A stretch of DNA of 64,000 nucleotides from contig CALSLT010000005.1 in NCBI GenBank assembly GCA_943787265.1, positions 186,001 to 250,000 of the forward strand, given 5' to 3'. The stretch comes from an uncultured Planctomycetaceae bacterium. Lineage in GTDB: Bacteria; Planctomycetota; Planctomycetia; Planctomycetales; Planctomycetaceae. The notes beneath the pieces were generated by a model that ran no database searches, had not been told where the DNA came from, and was given only the letters and a program-made list of their open reading frames with translations. The position numbers were made by a program, and so were the translations under genes. Below are positions 32,201 through 39,625 of this stretch, one piece after another; position 1 is the first letter of the stretch; each line of letters begins with the position of its first letter.

Positions 32201-32315
32201 GACTTGGTACGCCGAAGGCGTTATACCCATTAGCCTGGGGTCGCTGCGAAGCAGCGCACCCCAGGATGTGGCCGTCATTTTTTTTGTACCCTGAAAGGGT
32301 TCCACAAGGCTTCAT
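29220..32315 (-). CDS. DUF1549/DUF1553 protein with planctomycete cytochrome C (PSCyt1) domain
   Basis: A large exported protein. After a hydrophobic segment (about residues 48-62) comes the haem-binding KHCYECHSA (CxxCH, residues 94-98), then DUF1549 with LGCARCHDHKFDPIP, a middle region with a coiled coil and carbohydrate-binding-like beta domain, and DUF1553 (SRTYQMSSQHN, RRRIPAESIRDAVLS). A function in extracellular polymer use is usually assumed from context; no enzyme activity is established to my knowledge. The start is doubtful: the open frame begins at 32315, inside a palindromic repeat (32208-32425), and no ATG lies between the repeat and the signal-like segment. The real start may be a TTG near 32167 or may have been lost to the repeat. 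The DUF1501 partner follows. Confidence 0.88.
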   Translation of the reverse strand: MKPCGTLSGYKKNDGHILGCAASQRPQANGYNAFGVPSREPLILFERHLLVLLALAVFVLSCSTNLHAEDEKTIEPEKLEFFEARIRPVLIKHCYECHSAKSEDVKGSLLVDSAVGLLQGGDSGPAIVAGKPDESPLIEALRYDGVEMPPDGRLPPNVVKDFERWVEMGSPDPRTDNPAPGVIKPQRTIDLEAGRQFWAFRPVENHERPDVSDKSWPKSDIDAFVLRKLEAAGLKPAVDADRRTLIRRLYFDLTGLPPSPEDVSAFLADKSDNAIDTVVDRLLDSPQFGVHWGRHWLDVARYADSNGADFNATFHNAWKYRDYVIDSFNSDKPVDQFVREQIAGDLLAHENDEQLAEGIIATGFLMLGTKMLSERDKEKLTMDVVDEQLNTIGQAFMAVTLGCARCHDHKFDPIPTKDYYALAGILKSTRTLQGESQQYVSTWPRRQLPTKEEHVAAVTKFDVTKKELKASIKKAKDQASALSKQIQLLNKNTNALLVDDSEAKLTGSWTKSTYSKPFIGVGYIHDAKSEKGEKWAEFTVKIPRTATYDVQLGYSGTTGRADNVPISIKHAEAEIEVSLDQEKKGPIDEEFASLGQFPFEAGKPAVITVSTRGTVGYVTLDAVRLVELDDKGEPVVNEVSEDDEKLKSAESELKEATEKQKQLEADLKQLDENAPTPLPKAIAVAEAEKIDDCEINIRGEHRNLGPKAPRGFLQVAYSGAAPKIETQQSGRRELAEWIASPDHPLTARVFVNRIWHHLLGQGIVSSVDNFGRLGDKPTHPELLDRLAADFMREGWSTKKAVRQIVLSRTYQMSSQHNERSWNADPQNRLLWRAHRRRIPAESIRDAVLSVSGQLDLTPDGSPVEGLGTLVTQNVADEKQIEQKETLHRSAYLPIIRSQLPPMLAVFDFADPDLVVGRRSVTNVPAQALLLLNSPFVMERAEVAADRVRSTDPAKDGAESPDAWITIERTYELVLSRQPTDAEIVRAEKFLEAATRTDDAAADNNDGKPKVMSALGQLIHTLFASVEFRMLE

Positions 32316-32425
32316 GGGATTTGTGCAACCCTTTCAGGGTAGATGTGCTGCGAGGAAACTAATCTACTGGGGTGGCGCCGCTTCGCGGCTGACCCCAGGC
32401 TAATGGATGCAACGCCTTCGGCGTA
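32208..32425. repeat. Nested palindromic element (MITE-like)
   Basis: The outer arms are 32208-32264 and 32367-32425. They start with TACGCCGAAGGCGTT and its complement AACGCCTTCGGCGTA, and share CATTAGCCTGGGGTC. Each arm contains a smaller hairpin of its own. The inner arms are TACCCTGAAAGGGTT (32287-32301) and AACCCTTTCAGGGTA (32327-32341). The element overlaps the apparent 5' end of the DUF1549/DUF1553 gene. Its layout matches non-autonomous palindromic repeats that litter planctomycete intergenic DNA; no transposase is encoded. Confidence 0.85.
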
Positions 32426-32460
32426 TTCTCGCGTTGTCGAATTCGAATGTCCGAACAGAG

Positions 32461-32505
32461 AAACGAAAAACACTCGCTTCCACAAATTCTGCGAAAGCGA
32501 GTGTT
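32461..32505 (-). terminator. Intrinsic terminator after the Gfo/Idh/MocA gene
   Basis: An 11-bp stem, AACACTCGCTT (32469-32479) with AAGCGAGTGTT (32495-32505). On the minus strand it is followed by TTTCGTTTC. It lies 23 bases past the stop at 32528. Confidence 0.8.
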
Positions 32506-32527
32506 CTGTCACAACGCATATTTCTCA

Positions 32528-33895
32528 TTAGACGCGAGGAATGTCGAATCCTTCTCGACGTTCACGAGCGATGAATGATGACGCTTGTTCGTCGCCAATG
32601 ATCTGCTCGGTCTTCGGATCCCACTTGATCTTTCGACCAAGACGTCCGGCGATTGCGCTCAGGTGGCAGGCACTCATGGCCTGAACGTGAGAGAACACGT
32701 CGGAGACCGTCAGGCCGCCTTCGGCGATGCAGCGGTAGAAGTTGTTCTTGTGACCTTCTGCCGGCTTGCCTTTGTAAAGACCTTCAAGTTCTTCCTGCCC
32801 GAACTGATCCTTGTCCCAGTTCTCTTCGATCGGCTTGCCGACGATTTTGCCACGGTTCACAAAAATGCGGCCCTTCGTTCCCTCGAACGTGATGCCATTG
32901 TCGCCTCGGCTGGTCACGTCCATGACGATGCCATCGTCGAACGTGTTGATGACCGAGAAATCGTGCGACGTGTTGTAGCTGTCGTCGACGACGGCGTGTC
33001 CGTCTTTGTACTCGACGGGATGCTTGACGTCGGTGCCGTCGATTTCGACCGGACCCTGGCCTTCACCATTCTTGTTAAGAGCCCACATCGCGATGTCGAC
33101 GTGATGAGCACCCCAGTCGGTGAATTTTCCGCCGGAGTATTCGTACCACCATCGGAATTCGTAGTGGCATCGGCGCTTGCGGTACTCAACTTTCGGTGCC
33201 TGACCAAGCCACAGATCCCAGTCGAGATTCTCTGGCACGGGCTCGACGGGGAACGGTCCACCAGTCGGGCTTCCATTAATCCCGACAGTGACTTTTTTGA
33301 TGTCACCGAGCAGACCCTTCTGGACCATGTTGACGGCTCGGAGGAACTTGTCCTTCGTGCTTCGCTGTTGCGTACCCACCAGAAAAGCCTGATCTGAGTA
33401 CTTCTTACAGGCGTTGCGAATCAACTTGTTTTCTTCGAGCGTCAGCGTCAGCGGTTTCTGGCAGAAGACGTGCTTGCCAGCCTGCAGCGCTTCGATGGCG
33501 ATCTTGACGTGCCAGTGGTCGGTAGTGACGACGCTGACAACGTCGATGTCGTCCCGCTCCAGAATCTTGCGATAATCCTTGTACCCGTCTGCCTTGCCTT
33601 TGCCGATCTTTCCATGATTCTTCGCACGGTCGACTCTGTCCGAATCGGCATCGCAAACGGCGAGGATGTCGCCAAAGTTGGCATGTCCACCGGCATCGCC
33701 TGCCCTGTTCGGGTTGTCAGAAGGTGCACCCGCTCCCATGCTGCCAACGCCAATGCAGCCGATTCGCGGTCGAGAGTTGGCTTCGCTATTCGCGAAGGCG
33801 GGCGCGCTCCACGGGAAGTATGGAACGGAAGTCGCGGCCGCGGCGAGCGCTGATGTCTTAAGAAAGTCACGGCGATTAGCTGATGGCTTCTTCAT
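32528..33895 (-). CDS. Tat-exported Gfo/Idh/MocA-family oxidoreductase
   Basis: A 455-residue NAD(P)-dependent oxidoreductase acting on sugars, inositols or related polyols. Residues 7-30 are a Tat signal (NRRDFLKTSALAAAA), so it is exported folded with its cofactor. The Rossmann fingerprint GCIGVGSMGAG is near 46-56, and the EKP-like active-site segment reads VFCQKPLT. The C-terminal domain has GGKFTDWGAHHVDIAMW with the likely catalytic His. The start ATG at 33895 fits the Tat signal. It ends at its own terminator. Planctomycetes carry many paralogues; the substrate cannot be read from sequence. Confidence 0.93.
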   Translation of the reverse strand: MKKPSANRRDFLKTSALAAAATSVPYFPWSAPAFANSEANSRPRIGCIGVGSMGAGAPSDNPNRAGDAGGHANFGDILAVCDADSDRVDRAKNHGKIGKGKADGYKDYRKILERDDIDVVSVVTTDHWHVKIAIEALQAGKHVFCQKPLTLTLEENKLIRNACKKYSDQAFLVGTQQRSTKDKFLRAVNMVQKGLLGDIKKVTVGINGSPTGGPFPVEPVPENLDWDLWLGQAPKVEYRKRRCHYEFRWWYEYSGGKFTDWGAHHVDIAMWALNKNGEGQGPVEIDGTDVKHPVEYKDGHAVVDDSYNTSHDFSVINTFDDGIVMDVTSRGDNGITFEGTKGRIFVNRGKIVGKPIEENWDKDQFGQEELEGLYKGKPAEGHKNNFYRCIAEGGLTVSDVFSHVQAMSACHLSAIAGRLGRKIKWDPKTEQIIGDEQASSFIARERREGFDIPRV

Positions 33896-34223
33896 CGAAT
33901 GTTTCTTTTGTCTGGAGGAGCGATTCGGGTTCGTCGCCCGATGGGAGCTTTAAATAACGGCTTAACGCAAGCCGGAAAACGGACCGGGAATTGTACCCAG
34001 ACCAGGTCGATGCCTTCCAGGCGACGGGCGTATCACTTCGTTTTCCCGGCCACAGGTGATCTGACGCAAAGTCGCGAAGACGCAGAGAACCGCAAAGAAA
34101 CATTGGTGAATCATCAACACAAAGCGGCGGTTGGATGCCAGCTCTGAACGACGATGTCAAAGGCCGCTCTTCGCGAACCTTGGAGTCTTCGCGACTTTGC
34201 GTCAGACATTCCACTACTACTGC
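33896..34223. other. Gene-free stretch holding an inverted repeat
   Basis: About 330 bases between two minus-strand genes. It contains no gene. A pair of inverted 22-base repeats (see next entry) occupies its right half. The promoter of the Gfo/Idh/MocA gene must lie at its left end. Confidence 0.5.
34060..34206. repeat. Inverted-repeat element, GACGCAAAGTCGCGAAGAC family
   Basis: Perfect 22-base arms at 34060-34081 and 34185-34206, with the core TGACGCAAAGTCGCGAAGA and its complement. About 100 bases lie between. The right arm ends just before the lipoprotein stop at 34224. It resembles the 37053-37150 and 38674-38745 elements in layout, though not in sequence. Confidence 0.8.
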
Positions 34224-35123
34224 CTACTGCCGAACCGGCAAGCCACCCTGGACACGGTCGAGATCGACCTGCCTGAGATTCGGGTCGAGCTGCATTTGCC
34301 AGGTGGCGACCGGGATTTTCGGGTTCACCTCGATGTCGCCGATCGTCATCTTCATGCGCGAGCCTGCTTCGGGGCAGTTCAGCACGATTGTGCGAGGCAG
34401 CATGACTCCGGCGGATGGTTGGAAGTTACTCATCGACGCGCTGGTGATAAGAGTGTCGTTCGCGTCGTAGAGACTGTGCTCGACGATCTGTCCCAACGCC
34501 AGATCGACCAGCATGACTCGTTGAACCTGCTGGCCCTGGACGTAGTCCGCGGAAACCAGTTTCGCTCGGTCGGGGGTTTCGGGATCACGCAGAACCTGCA
34601 CGGCGGATGGATCAATCGGGATGACGCCCAGAGCTTCCATCAGCCATCCTGGCGGAAACGGAATCGGCACGGCCTGTTGTCGATCGAGGCCGTCGTGAGA
34701 ACCGGTCAGAACGATGTCAGGCTCGTTGGCTCTCATCCAGAACCAGAAGCGGTCGCTGTTCGACCCGAAATCGACTTCCGTGCCGCGGATCGATCGTGCC
34801 GAGAAGCGGAGGTTCTTCGGGCTTTCAACACTGACATTCGCGGAGAGACTTGGAGCGATTGCGCCCGCGCCGCTGGCTTTAATGCGAACGTCCGTCGATC
34901 TCCAGGCGACAACTTGCGAACGTTGCCTGTTGAGGTGTTCGAGGATTTCGTCCGGAGTCGCGTCAGACATTAACGCTCGCGGCGGTGGCGAGGTGGTCTT
35001 CCTGACGATCCATTCTTTGAGTGCACAACCGGGCAAAGTAGCGACCAGACAAACGACCAGCAGAAGTGAAAATCTGCGGCGCGAACAGACCGTGCCTCGT
35101 TCTCTCCTCAACGATTGTGTCAT
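34224..35123 (-). CDS. Predicted lipoprotein of unknown function
   Basis: A 299-residue envelope protein. The ATG at 35123 is preferred; a GTG 20 codons upstream abuts the stop of the previous gene. After a basic stretch (RRERGTVCSRRRF) comes a hydrophobic core and the lipobox ATLPGC, so lipidation at that Cys is expected. The mature part is beta-rich and acidic/neutral, with features reminiscent of LolA/LolB-like or DUF4292-like outer-membrane lipoproteins, but the resemblance is loose. It follows the gene at 35184-35756 closely and may be co-transcribed with it. Confidence 0.75.
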   Translation of the reverse strand: MTQSLRRERGTVCSRRRFSLLLVVCLVATLPGCALKEWIVRKTTSPPPRALMSDATPDEILEHLNRQRSQVVAWRSTDVRIKASGAGAIAPSLSANVSVESPKNLRFSARSIRGTEVDFGSNSDRFWFWMRANEPDIVLTGSHDGLDRQQAVPIPFPPGWLMEALGVIPIDPSAVQVLRDPETPDRAKLVSADYVQGQQVQRVMLVDLALGQIVEHSLYDANDTLITSASMSNFQPSAGVMLPRTIVLNCPEAGSRMKMTIGDIEVNPKIPVATWQMQLDPNLRQVDLDRVQGGLPVRQ

Positions 35124-35183
35124 GTCAGCCCTTCCCTGGCCCTGTCTTCGATCAAGCATCCGTTTGATCGTTGTCGTCGTCAC

Positions 35184-35756
35184 TTAAGTCAGCTCGGCTT
35201 CGAGTTGTGCGTTCAGCGTCGCCTGGAGATTCGCAATTTCCTGTTCGTCGAGATCCTGATCAGCAACTTCGTAAGGCCCTTCGCTCTTGCTGCCGATCAC
35301 CTGCAGAAACTCGTTGCCGTCTTCATCCGTCCGTTGTCCGTCAATCTTCAAACGCCGTTTTTGCAGAAGCAGCAACGCCAGTACGTAGTGCATTTGGTCG
35401 TGCGCCGGATTCGGGTCTTCGCTGAGCTGCTCGAAGTACCGCATCAACGCTTCCGTATCGATCACTTTCGGTTTGGGAGTGTCGTCCGGCACCAACGCCA
35501 GCCACTCTCCCACGCTGTCTTCGGGCGGTCCGTCCCAGCCTTCTTCTGAATAGTCGAGCCGCAGCAGCTCACCGTTTCGCTCGACCAGCACACTGTGACA
35601 AGTGCTGCCCGCCTCAAGCGGTTCACCCGTCCCGGCACACGTCTTGCCAATTGATTTGAGGTGATAGTCCACTGTAGTTGGTCTCATTTGCGAACGCGCT
35701 TTCGGCGGCTCCGCGTTCATTCCGTTGTTATCCGACGAATCCTGCAATGGCTTCAT
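35184..35756 (-). CDS. Uncharacterised soluble protein with a Cys pair
   Basis: A 190-residue acidic protein with no signal peptide. Near residues 36-56, CAGTGEPLEAGSTCHSVLVE has two Cys residues and looks like a degenerate zinc-ribbon or metal knuckle, followed by a beta segment. The C-terminus is acidic and helical (DQDLDEQEIANLQ). The start at 35756 overlaps the end of the COQ4-like gene by 29 bases; an ATG at 35720 would avoid the overlap. The lipoprotein gene begins about 60 bases further on. No family recognised. Confidence 0.7.
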   Translation of the reverse strand: MKPLQDSSDNNGMNAEPPKARSQMRPTTVDYHLKSIGKTCAGTGEPLEAGSTCHSVLVERNGELLRLDYSEEGWDGPPEDSVGEWLALVPDDTPKPKVIDTEALMRYFEQLSEDPNPAHDQMHYVLALLLLQKRRLKIDGQRTDEDGNEFLQVIGSKSEGPYEVADQDLDEQEIANLQATLNAQLEAELT

Positions 35757-36276
35757 TCATGGTTACAGATGAGTTTCTAAGTGACGGCGCATACTTCTGT
35801 CTTAGTTGGTCAGTTCTTTGGTGAAGGCAGTCGTCTAATTTCAGCGACGAAAGAGGCTCGCTTTGCTTACCTGAGTTGTAGTGAGCCCACAGCGTGACCC
35901 AGAGGCCGGGTAGCAACACGACCGAACTCAGGAAAAGGAAGCATTGAAACTGTCTTCGCCCGTTACCAATCAGGTACGCCTGCATGCAGAGTTCTTCTTC
36001 AGGATTCATGCCATATCCAAGGATCAGATGATCTAAGTCGTGCTTCGCAAAACCGGGAATCAGTTTCAGTCCTTTGCTGTCCAGCATGTGTGCCAGGTCA
36101 TGTCCAACCGTGTCAGCCGGCAGCGACCGCATGTAATCCATTTTTTGTTTGCACGACTTGCGAGTGACAAGGAGTTGCAATGGCTTAATGACGCAGCAGA
36201 TCTTTATGTATTTGGTAACTGTGCCCAGAAACGCCCGCAAACGGGATATGTCAGGATTCATCTGCCGTGTGGACAT
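35728..36276 (-). CDS. COQ4-like metal-binding protein with a membrane helix
   Basis: A protein of 182 residues from the ATG at 36276 (a GTG four codons earlier is possible). The segment FAKHDLDHLILGYGMNPEEEL carries an HDxxH motif followed after about a dozen residues by Glu, the signature of COQ4 proteins, which bind zinc and act in ubiquinone assembly or quinone precursor handling. A hydrophobic stretch (CFLFLSSVVLLPGLWVTLW) follows and would anchor the protein in the membrane. True COQ4 proteins are longer, so this may be a relative with a different role. The gene downstream overlaps it slightly. Confidence 0.6.
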   Translation of the reverse strand: MSTRQMNPDISRLRAFLGTVTKYIKICCVIKPLQLLVTRKSCKQKMDYMRSLPADTVGHDLAHMLDSKGLKLIPGFAKHDLDHLILGYGMNPEEELCMQAYLIGNGRRQFQCFLFLSSVVLLPGLWVTLWAHYNSGKQSEPLSSLKLDDCLHQRTDQLRQKYAPSLRNSSVTMNEAIAGFVG

Positions 36277-36411
36277 GTCGACTCTCACAGCGGGTAAAGT
36301 GAAGACTTAGGGTCAGGACCTCGGATTCGCGACGGGAATCGTATCTCAACCGTAAAATCTGCCACAAGACGGACTTGAGTCACGTCAGACGGTGCGAAAC
36401 GGGGAGTTTCA

Positions 36412-36981
36412 TTACTCAGAAGCGGCAGGAGATTCGTCCGGAACCTGCCGAAATGTCGTCCGAATCAGGCGAAAGCCGACCGAACGGTACAGCTCGACGG
36501 CGGGAGCGTTCTCAGCGGTTGCTTCCAGAAAGACTCGTCGCAGACCTGCCGCCTGGAACCCGGCCAGCGACTGGAGAACAAGGGCTCGCCCGAGTCCGAG
36601 TCCGCGGTGTTCCGGGCAAACGCCGACATTCTGGACGGAGCCGGCATCTCGACCGTTGGCCAGCCCCTGAATCGTTCCGCAGTCGATGGGCTCGCTGCTT
36701 GAGCCCTCGCCTTCACGACAGATCAGCCATGTGGCCTGCGGGAGGAACGTACGCTGGCTGGCAATTTCCAGCATCAGTCGCCGACAGCCTGCCAACGTCG
36801 CCAGCGACGGAAACACTTGAGAATCCAGCTCGTCGTGGAAGCAGCCAAATTTGGTAACAGCGTGGCGGTCGAGATCTTCCGGTTTCCAATGGACAAAACG
36901 GTACCCTGGCGGCAGCTCCGCATCGGGAACGTCGTGCTCGGAAAAATTGAATTCCATTCGGAATCGACGGAAATACCGCAT
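36412..36981 (-). CDS. GNAT-family N-acetyltransferase
   Basis: A 189-residue cytoplasmic enzyme that transfers an acetyl group from acetyl-CoA to an amine. The acetyl-CoA loop is NVGVCPEHRGLGLGRAL (motif A, R/Q-x-x-G-x-G/A form). The following helix and the segment VFLEATAENAPAVELYRSVGF are the usual motif B. The ATG at 36981 is preferred to a GTG two codons upstream. Substrate unknown; no partner gene suggests one. Confidence 0.88.
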   Translation of the reverse strand: MRYFRRFRMEFNFSEHDVPDAELPPGYRFVHWKPEDLDRHAVTKFGCFHDELDSQVFPSLATLAGCRRLMLEIASQRTFLPQATWLICREGEGSSSEPIDCGTIQGLANGRDAGSVQNVGVCPEHRGLGLGRALVLQSLAGFQAAGLRRVFLEATAENAPAVELYRSVGFRLIRTTFRQVPDESPAASE

Positions 36982-37052
36982 GACCACTCAAACGCCGCCT
37001 GGAAATGCCATCTCGTGAGCTGAACTGACCGCCCCGAGACTTCACTATACAG

Positions 37053-37150
37053 AACCACGGAAAGCACGGAATACACGAGGAGAAAATCTGCAGAATGCTT
37101 GTTGATACTCTGTGCCAGGGCATCAGCAGTATTTCGTTTCTTTCGTGGTT
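37053..37150. repeat. Imperfect inverted repeat (AACCACG family)
   Basis: 22-base arms at 37053-37074 and 37129-37150. The left starts AACCACGGAAAGCACGGAATA and the reverse complement of the right starts AACCACGAAAGAAACGAAATA, with about five mismatches. It fills the gap between the GNAT and thioredoxin-like genes. Confidence 0.65.
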
Positions 37151-37186
37151 GATTATTCTGAACAGGAATCACGCTGACGCGTGAAC

Positions 37187-37852
37187 TCAATTTCGTTTCT
37201 TGCGGCGGCGAGTTCGCTCGATCCGAATCCGACAGCCGATCGGTACGGTTTCTTTGACCTCAGGCAGTTTGCCGACCAGCGCGGCGGCGACAGCTTCCTC
37301 AACGTATCGCCGCTTCACTTTGTCAGCGTTCGGGCTGTCGTCCATTGCTCCCATGTAGACGACTTTTCGATCCTTGTTCAGCACGAAGAATTCGGGAGTG
37401 AACCCGGCTCCGAAGTCTTTAGCAATCTGCTGAGTTTCGTCGAACAGGTAAGGAAACTTGAATCCCTTCGCGGCGGCTTTCTCCTTCATTTTCGGCGGCA
37501 GGTCTTCCTCGACCTTGTTCACATTGACGGCGACGATCGAAACCCTGCTGTCTTTGCCGGAGTGCTTTTTCGCAAACGTGATCAACCGGTCTTCGTAGTC
37601 GACGGCGTACGGACAACTGTTGCAGATAAACGCCAGGACGACGACATCCATCTTCTTGAGATTGCTTAGCGAGAGCTTCTTTCCGTCAACTCCTGGCAGC
37701 TCTTTCCATTCCGGGGCCTTGTCGCCGATGTTGAGCACCGGGTTGTACTCGCCCGCTTCGATGCGCGGAGTCATGCTGACGACAACAAACATCGTTGCCG
37801 CAAGAAGACCGTGATTCGCGAGTCGGCTGAGCCATTTTTGCGTTTCAAACAT
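37187..37852 (-). CDS. Exported thioredoxin-fold (AhpC/TSA-like) protein
   Basis: A 221-residue protein with a signal peptide or membrane anchor (residues 14-32, LLAATMFVVVSM) and a peroxiredoxin/TlpA-like thioredoxin domain. The redox pair is C77-N-S-C80 in FICNSCPYA, a CxxC that differs from the classical CGPC. The domain continues with VAVNVN, FKFPYLFDETQQIAKDFG and the cis-Pro region FTPEFFVL. The C-terminus is very basic (RTRRRKKRN). It is expected in the periplasm, acting on disulphides or peroxides. Family members of this form are common in planctomycetes and are functionally uncharacterised to my knowledge. Confidence 0.87.
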   Translation of the reverse strand: MFETQKWLSRLANHGLLAATMFVVVSMTPRIEAGEYNPVLNIGDKAPEWKELPGVDGKKLSLSNLKKMDVVVLAFICNSCPYAVDYEDRLITFAKKHSGKDSRVSIVAVNVNKVEEDLPPKMKEKAAAKGFKFPYLFDETQQIAKDFGAGFTPEFFVLNKDRKVVYMGAMDDSPNADKVKRRYVEEAVAAALVGKLPEVKETVPIGCRIRIERTRRRKKRN

Positions 37853-38065
37853 TCGTAATTCTCACTATCGAAATCGGCAGCTACGAGGTCTTCGGAACGA
37901 TGTTCACACTAACTGGTGGCCATTAGAGTTTACGTTTGAAAACATCGCCATCACGAACAGGTTCGCATCGTCAATCATGGATTTGAATCGCAGGCGGTTG
38001 CAACCAAACCTTGCGTCAGCATGTCACATTGAATCATCTGTCGCTAATCGCGAAGGAAAATGCCC

Positions 38066-38644
38066 ATGAGCAATGCTCGAATTCTGGCCTTCGCCGGAAG
38101 CACTCGCAAAGCCTCGTTCAATAAGAAACTCGTCGCCGCCGCTGCGAAGTCAGCCGAAGCAGCCGGTGCGGAAGTGACGTTGATCGATCTGGCGGACTTC
38201 CCGTTGCCGATCTTCGACGAGGATTACGAAGCCGAGCACGGCATGCCAGAAAACGCCACCAGACTGAAACAGCTTTTCATCGACCACAACGGATTGCTGA
38301 TTGCCTCGCCCGAGTACAACAGCTCGGTCAGCGCCGTCCTGAAAAATGCGATCGACTGGATTTCACGCCGCGCCGAAGGAGAGCCCATGAAGGCAGCTTT
38401 CCTGGGCAAAGCCGCGGCGATCATGGCAGCATCGCCGGGTGGACTCGGTGGGATCCGCGGGCTGGTTCATCTGCGATCCATTCTACAGAACATCGGTGTG
38501 CTCGTGATGCCAGATCAGATCACCCTGTCCGAAGCACACTCGGCGTTCGGCGACGACGGATCATTGAACAACGAACGGAAACAAGGCAGCGTCGACGCTC
38601 TGGCAAAGGAACTCGTCGAGACCGTTCAAAAACTGCACGCTTAA
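38066..38644 (+). CDS. NADPH-dependent FMN reductase-like flavoprotein
   Basis: A 192-residue flavodoxin-fold quinone/azo/chromate-reductase-like protein. The FMN phosphate loop GSTRKASFNKKL is at the N-terminus and the segment SPEYNSSVSAVLKNAIDW is the family signature. The start at 38066 is preferred to the ATG at 38060 because AAGGA (38053-38057) is then eight bases upstream. It uses NAD(P)H to reduce FMN or quinones in the cytoplasm and may help with oxidative stress. A repeat follows the stop. Confidence 0.92.
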   Translation: MSNARILAFAGSTRKASFNKKLVAAAAKSAEAAGAEVTLIDLADFPLPIFDEDYEAEHGMPENATRLKQLFIDHNGLLIASPEYNSSVSAVLKNAIDWISRRAEGEPMKAAFLGKAAAIMAASPGGLGGIRGLVHLRSILQNIGVLVMPDQITLSEAHSAFGDDGSLNNERKQGSVDALAKELVETVQKLHA

Positions 38645-38673
38645 TCAATCCAATTAGATGCTTCTGAAAGATT

Positions 38674-38745
38674 GCCACAGAGAACACAGAGGTCACCGAG
38701 AACTATTCTTTACAACAACTCCGTGGCCTCTGTGCTCTCTGTGGC
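38674..38745. repeat. Inverted repeat, CCACAGAGAACACAGAGG family
   Basis: Arms of 27 bases at 38674-38700 (GCCACAGAGAACACAGAGG) and 38719-38745, complementary except for a few mismatches, with a short loop of 18 bases. It lies between the FMN reductase and the membrane protein, both on the plus strand, and may form a stable mRNA hairpin. Confidence 0.75.
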
Positions 38746-38787
38746 GTATTTCGTCGTCCTTAACTGACACCGTCTGACCGAAACTTC

Positions 38788-39594
38788 ATGCTCACTCAAT
38801 TTGCCATTCGACTGATCTTCGGGATGAGCCTGGTGTGGTGCGTCATGCCTCGCTCTGAGGTCACGTCGGGCTTCTTCCGGATTCAAAACCTCGTCACGCT
38901 GGGGCTGGCGGTTCTGGCCTTCATGGCGATTGGTCCGGCTCCGGTGGCCGAGGGTGCTGAACCGGTTTTGTCTGCCGAGATCGTTCGCTGGATCTCGATC
39001 GGCCTGGCGACGATGTCGTTTCTTGGTTCGGTGATGTGGACGTTGGAGCGTCGCGCGTCGGGGACGCGGTTCGCGTTTGGCATTGCCGTCGTGTCGCTGA
39101 TCACCGTCGTGCTGAGCAGTGTTCCGGCCGACGGATTTACGACGTTAAAAGGAAACCTCACGTGGCTAACCGAGATTGCTGTCGCAGCGGTGTCCGGGGC
39201 GACCGTTGGAGGAATGCTCCTCGGGCACTGGTATCTGACCACGCCGACGATGTCGACCACACCGCTGAACCGAGTCAACTGGTTTCTGTGCTGCGTTGCG
39301 ATAGACCGATTGCTTTTTGGAGCGATCGCCCTGGGACTGTTCTGGCCATTCGCCGCTGAATCAGCAAACGCAGTCGGAGCGACAAACTGGACGTCGACTC
39401 ACACTGTCTGGTTGATGCTGGAGTGGATTGGTGGCATCCTTGGACCGCTGGCCGTTTCGATCATGGTCGTCAGAATTCTCAGATACAAAAACACGCAGTC
39501 AGCGACCGGCGTTCTGTTTGTGGGCGTCATCCTGGCGTTCATCGGCGAGATGACCGGCGCTTTGCTGCGTCACGAACTTCAACTGCCGCTTTAA
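38788..39594 (+). CDS. Polytopic membrane protein of unknown function
   Basis: A 268-residue integral membrane protein with about seven or eight hydrophobic helices spread along its length, starting MLTQFAIRLIFGMSLVWCVM. There are short charged loops and no signal peptide. A Trp- and Gly-rich middle section and the C-terminal GVILAFIGEMTGALLRHEL do not match a family I know. It is followed by a small zinc-ribbon-like membrane protein on the same strand. Confidence 0.8.
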   Translation: MLTQFAIRLIFGMSLVWCVMPRSEVTSGFFRIQNLVTLGLAVLAFMAIGPAPVAEGAEPVLSAEIVRWISIGLATMSFLGSVMWTLERRASGTRFAFGIAVVSLITVVLSSVPADGFTTLKGNLTWLTEIAVAAVSGATVGGMLLGHWYLTTPTMSTTPLNRVNWFLCCVAIDRLLFGAIALGLFWPFAAESANAVGATNWTSTHTVWLMLEWIGGILGPLAVSIMVVRILRYKNTQSATGVLFVGVILAFIGEMTGALLRHELQLPL

Positions 39595-39625
39595 CGACGG
39601 ACCACTTCGAAACGAGTTCTGAAAA

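Noticed and set aside
34131-34973. A 280-codon plus-strand frame opposite the lipoprotein
   Set aside because: Shadow of the minus-strand lipoprotein gene; starts inside an inverted repeat.
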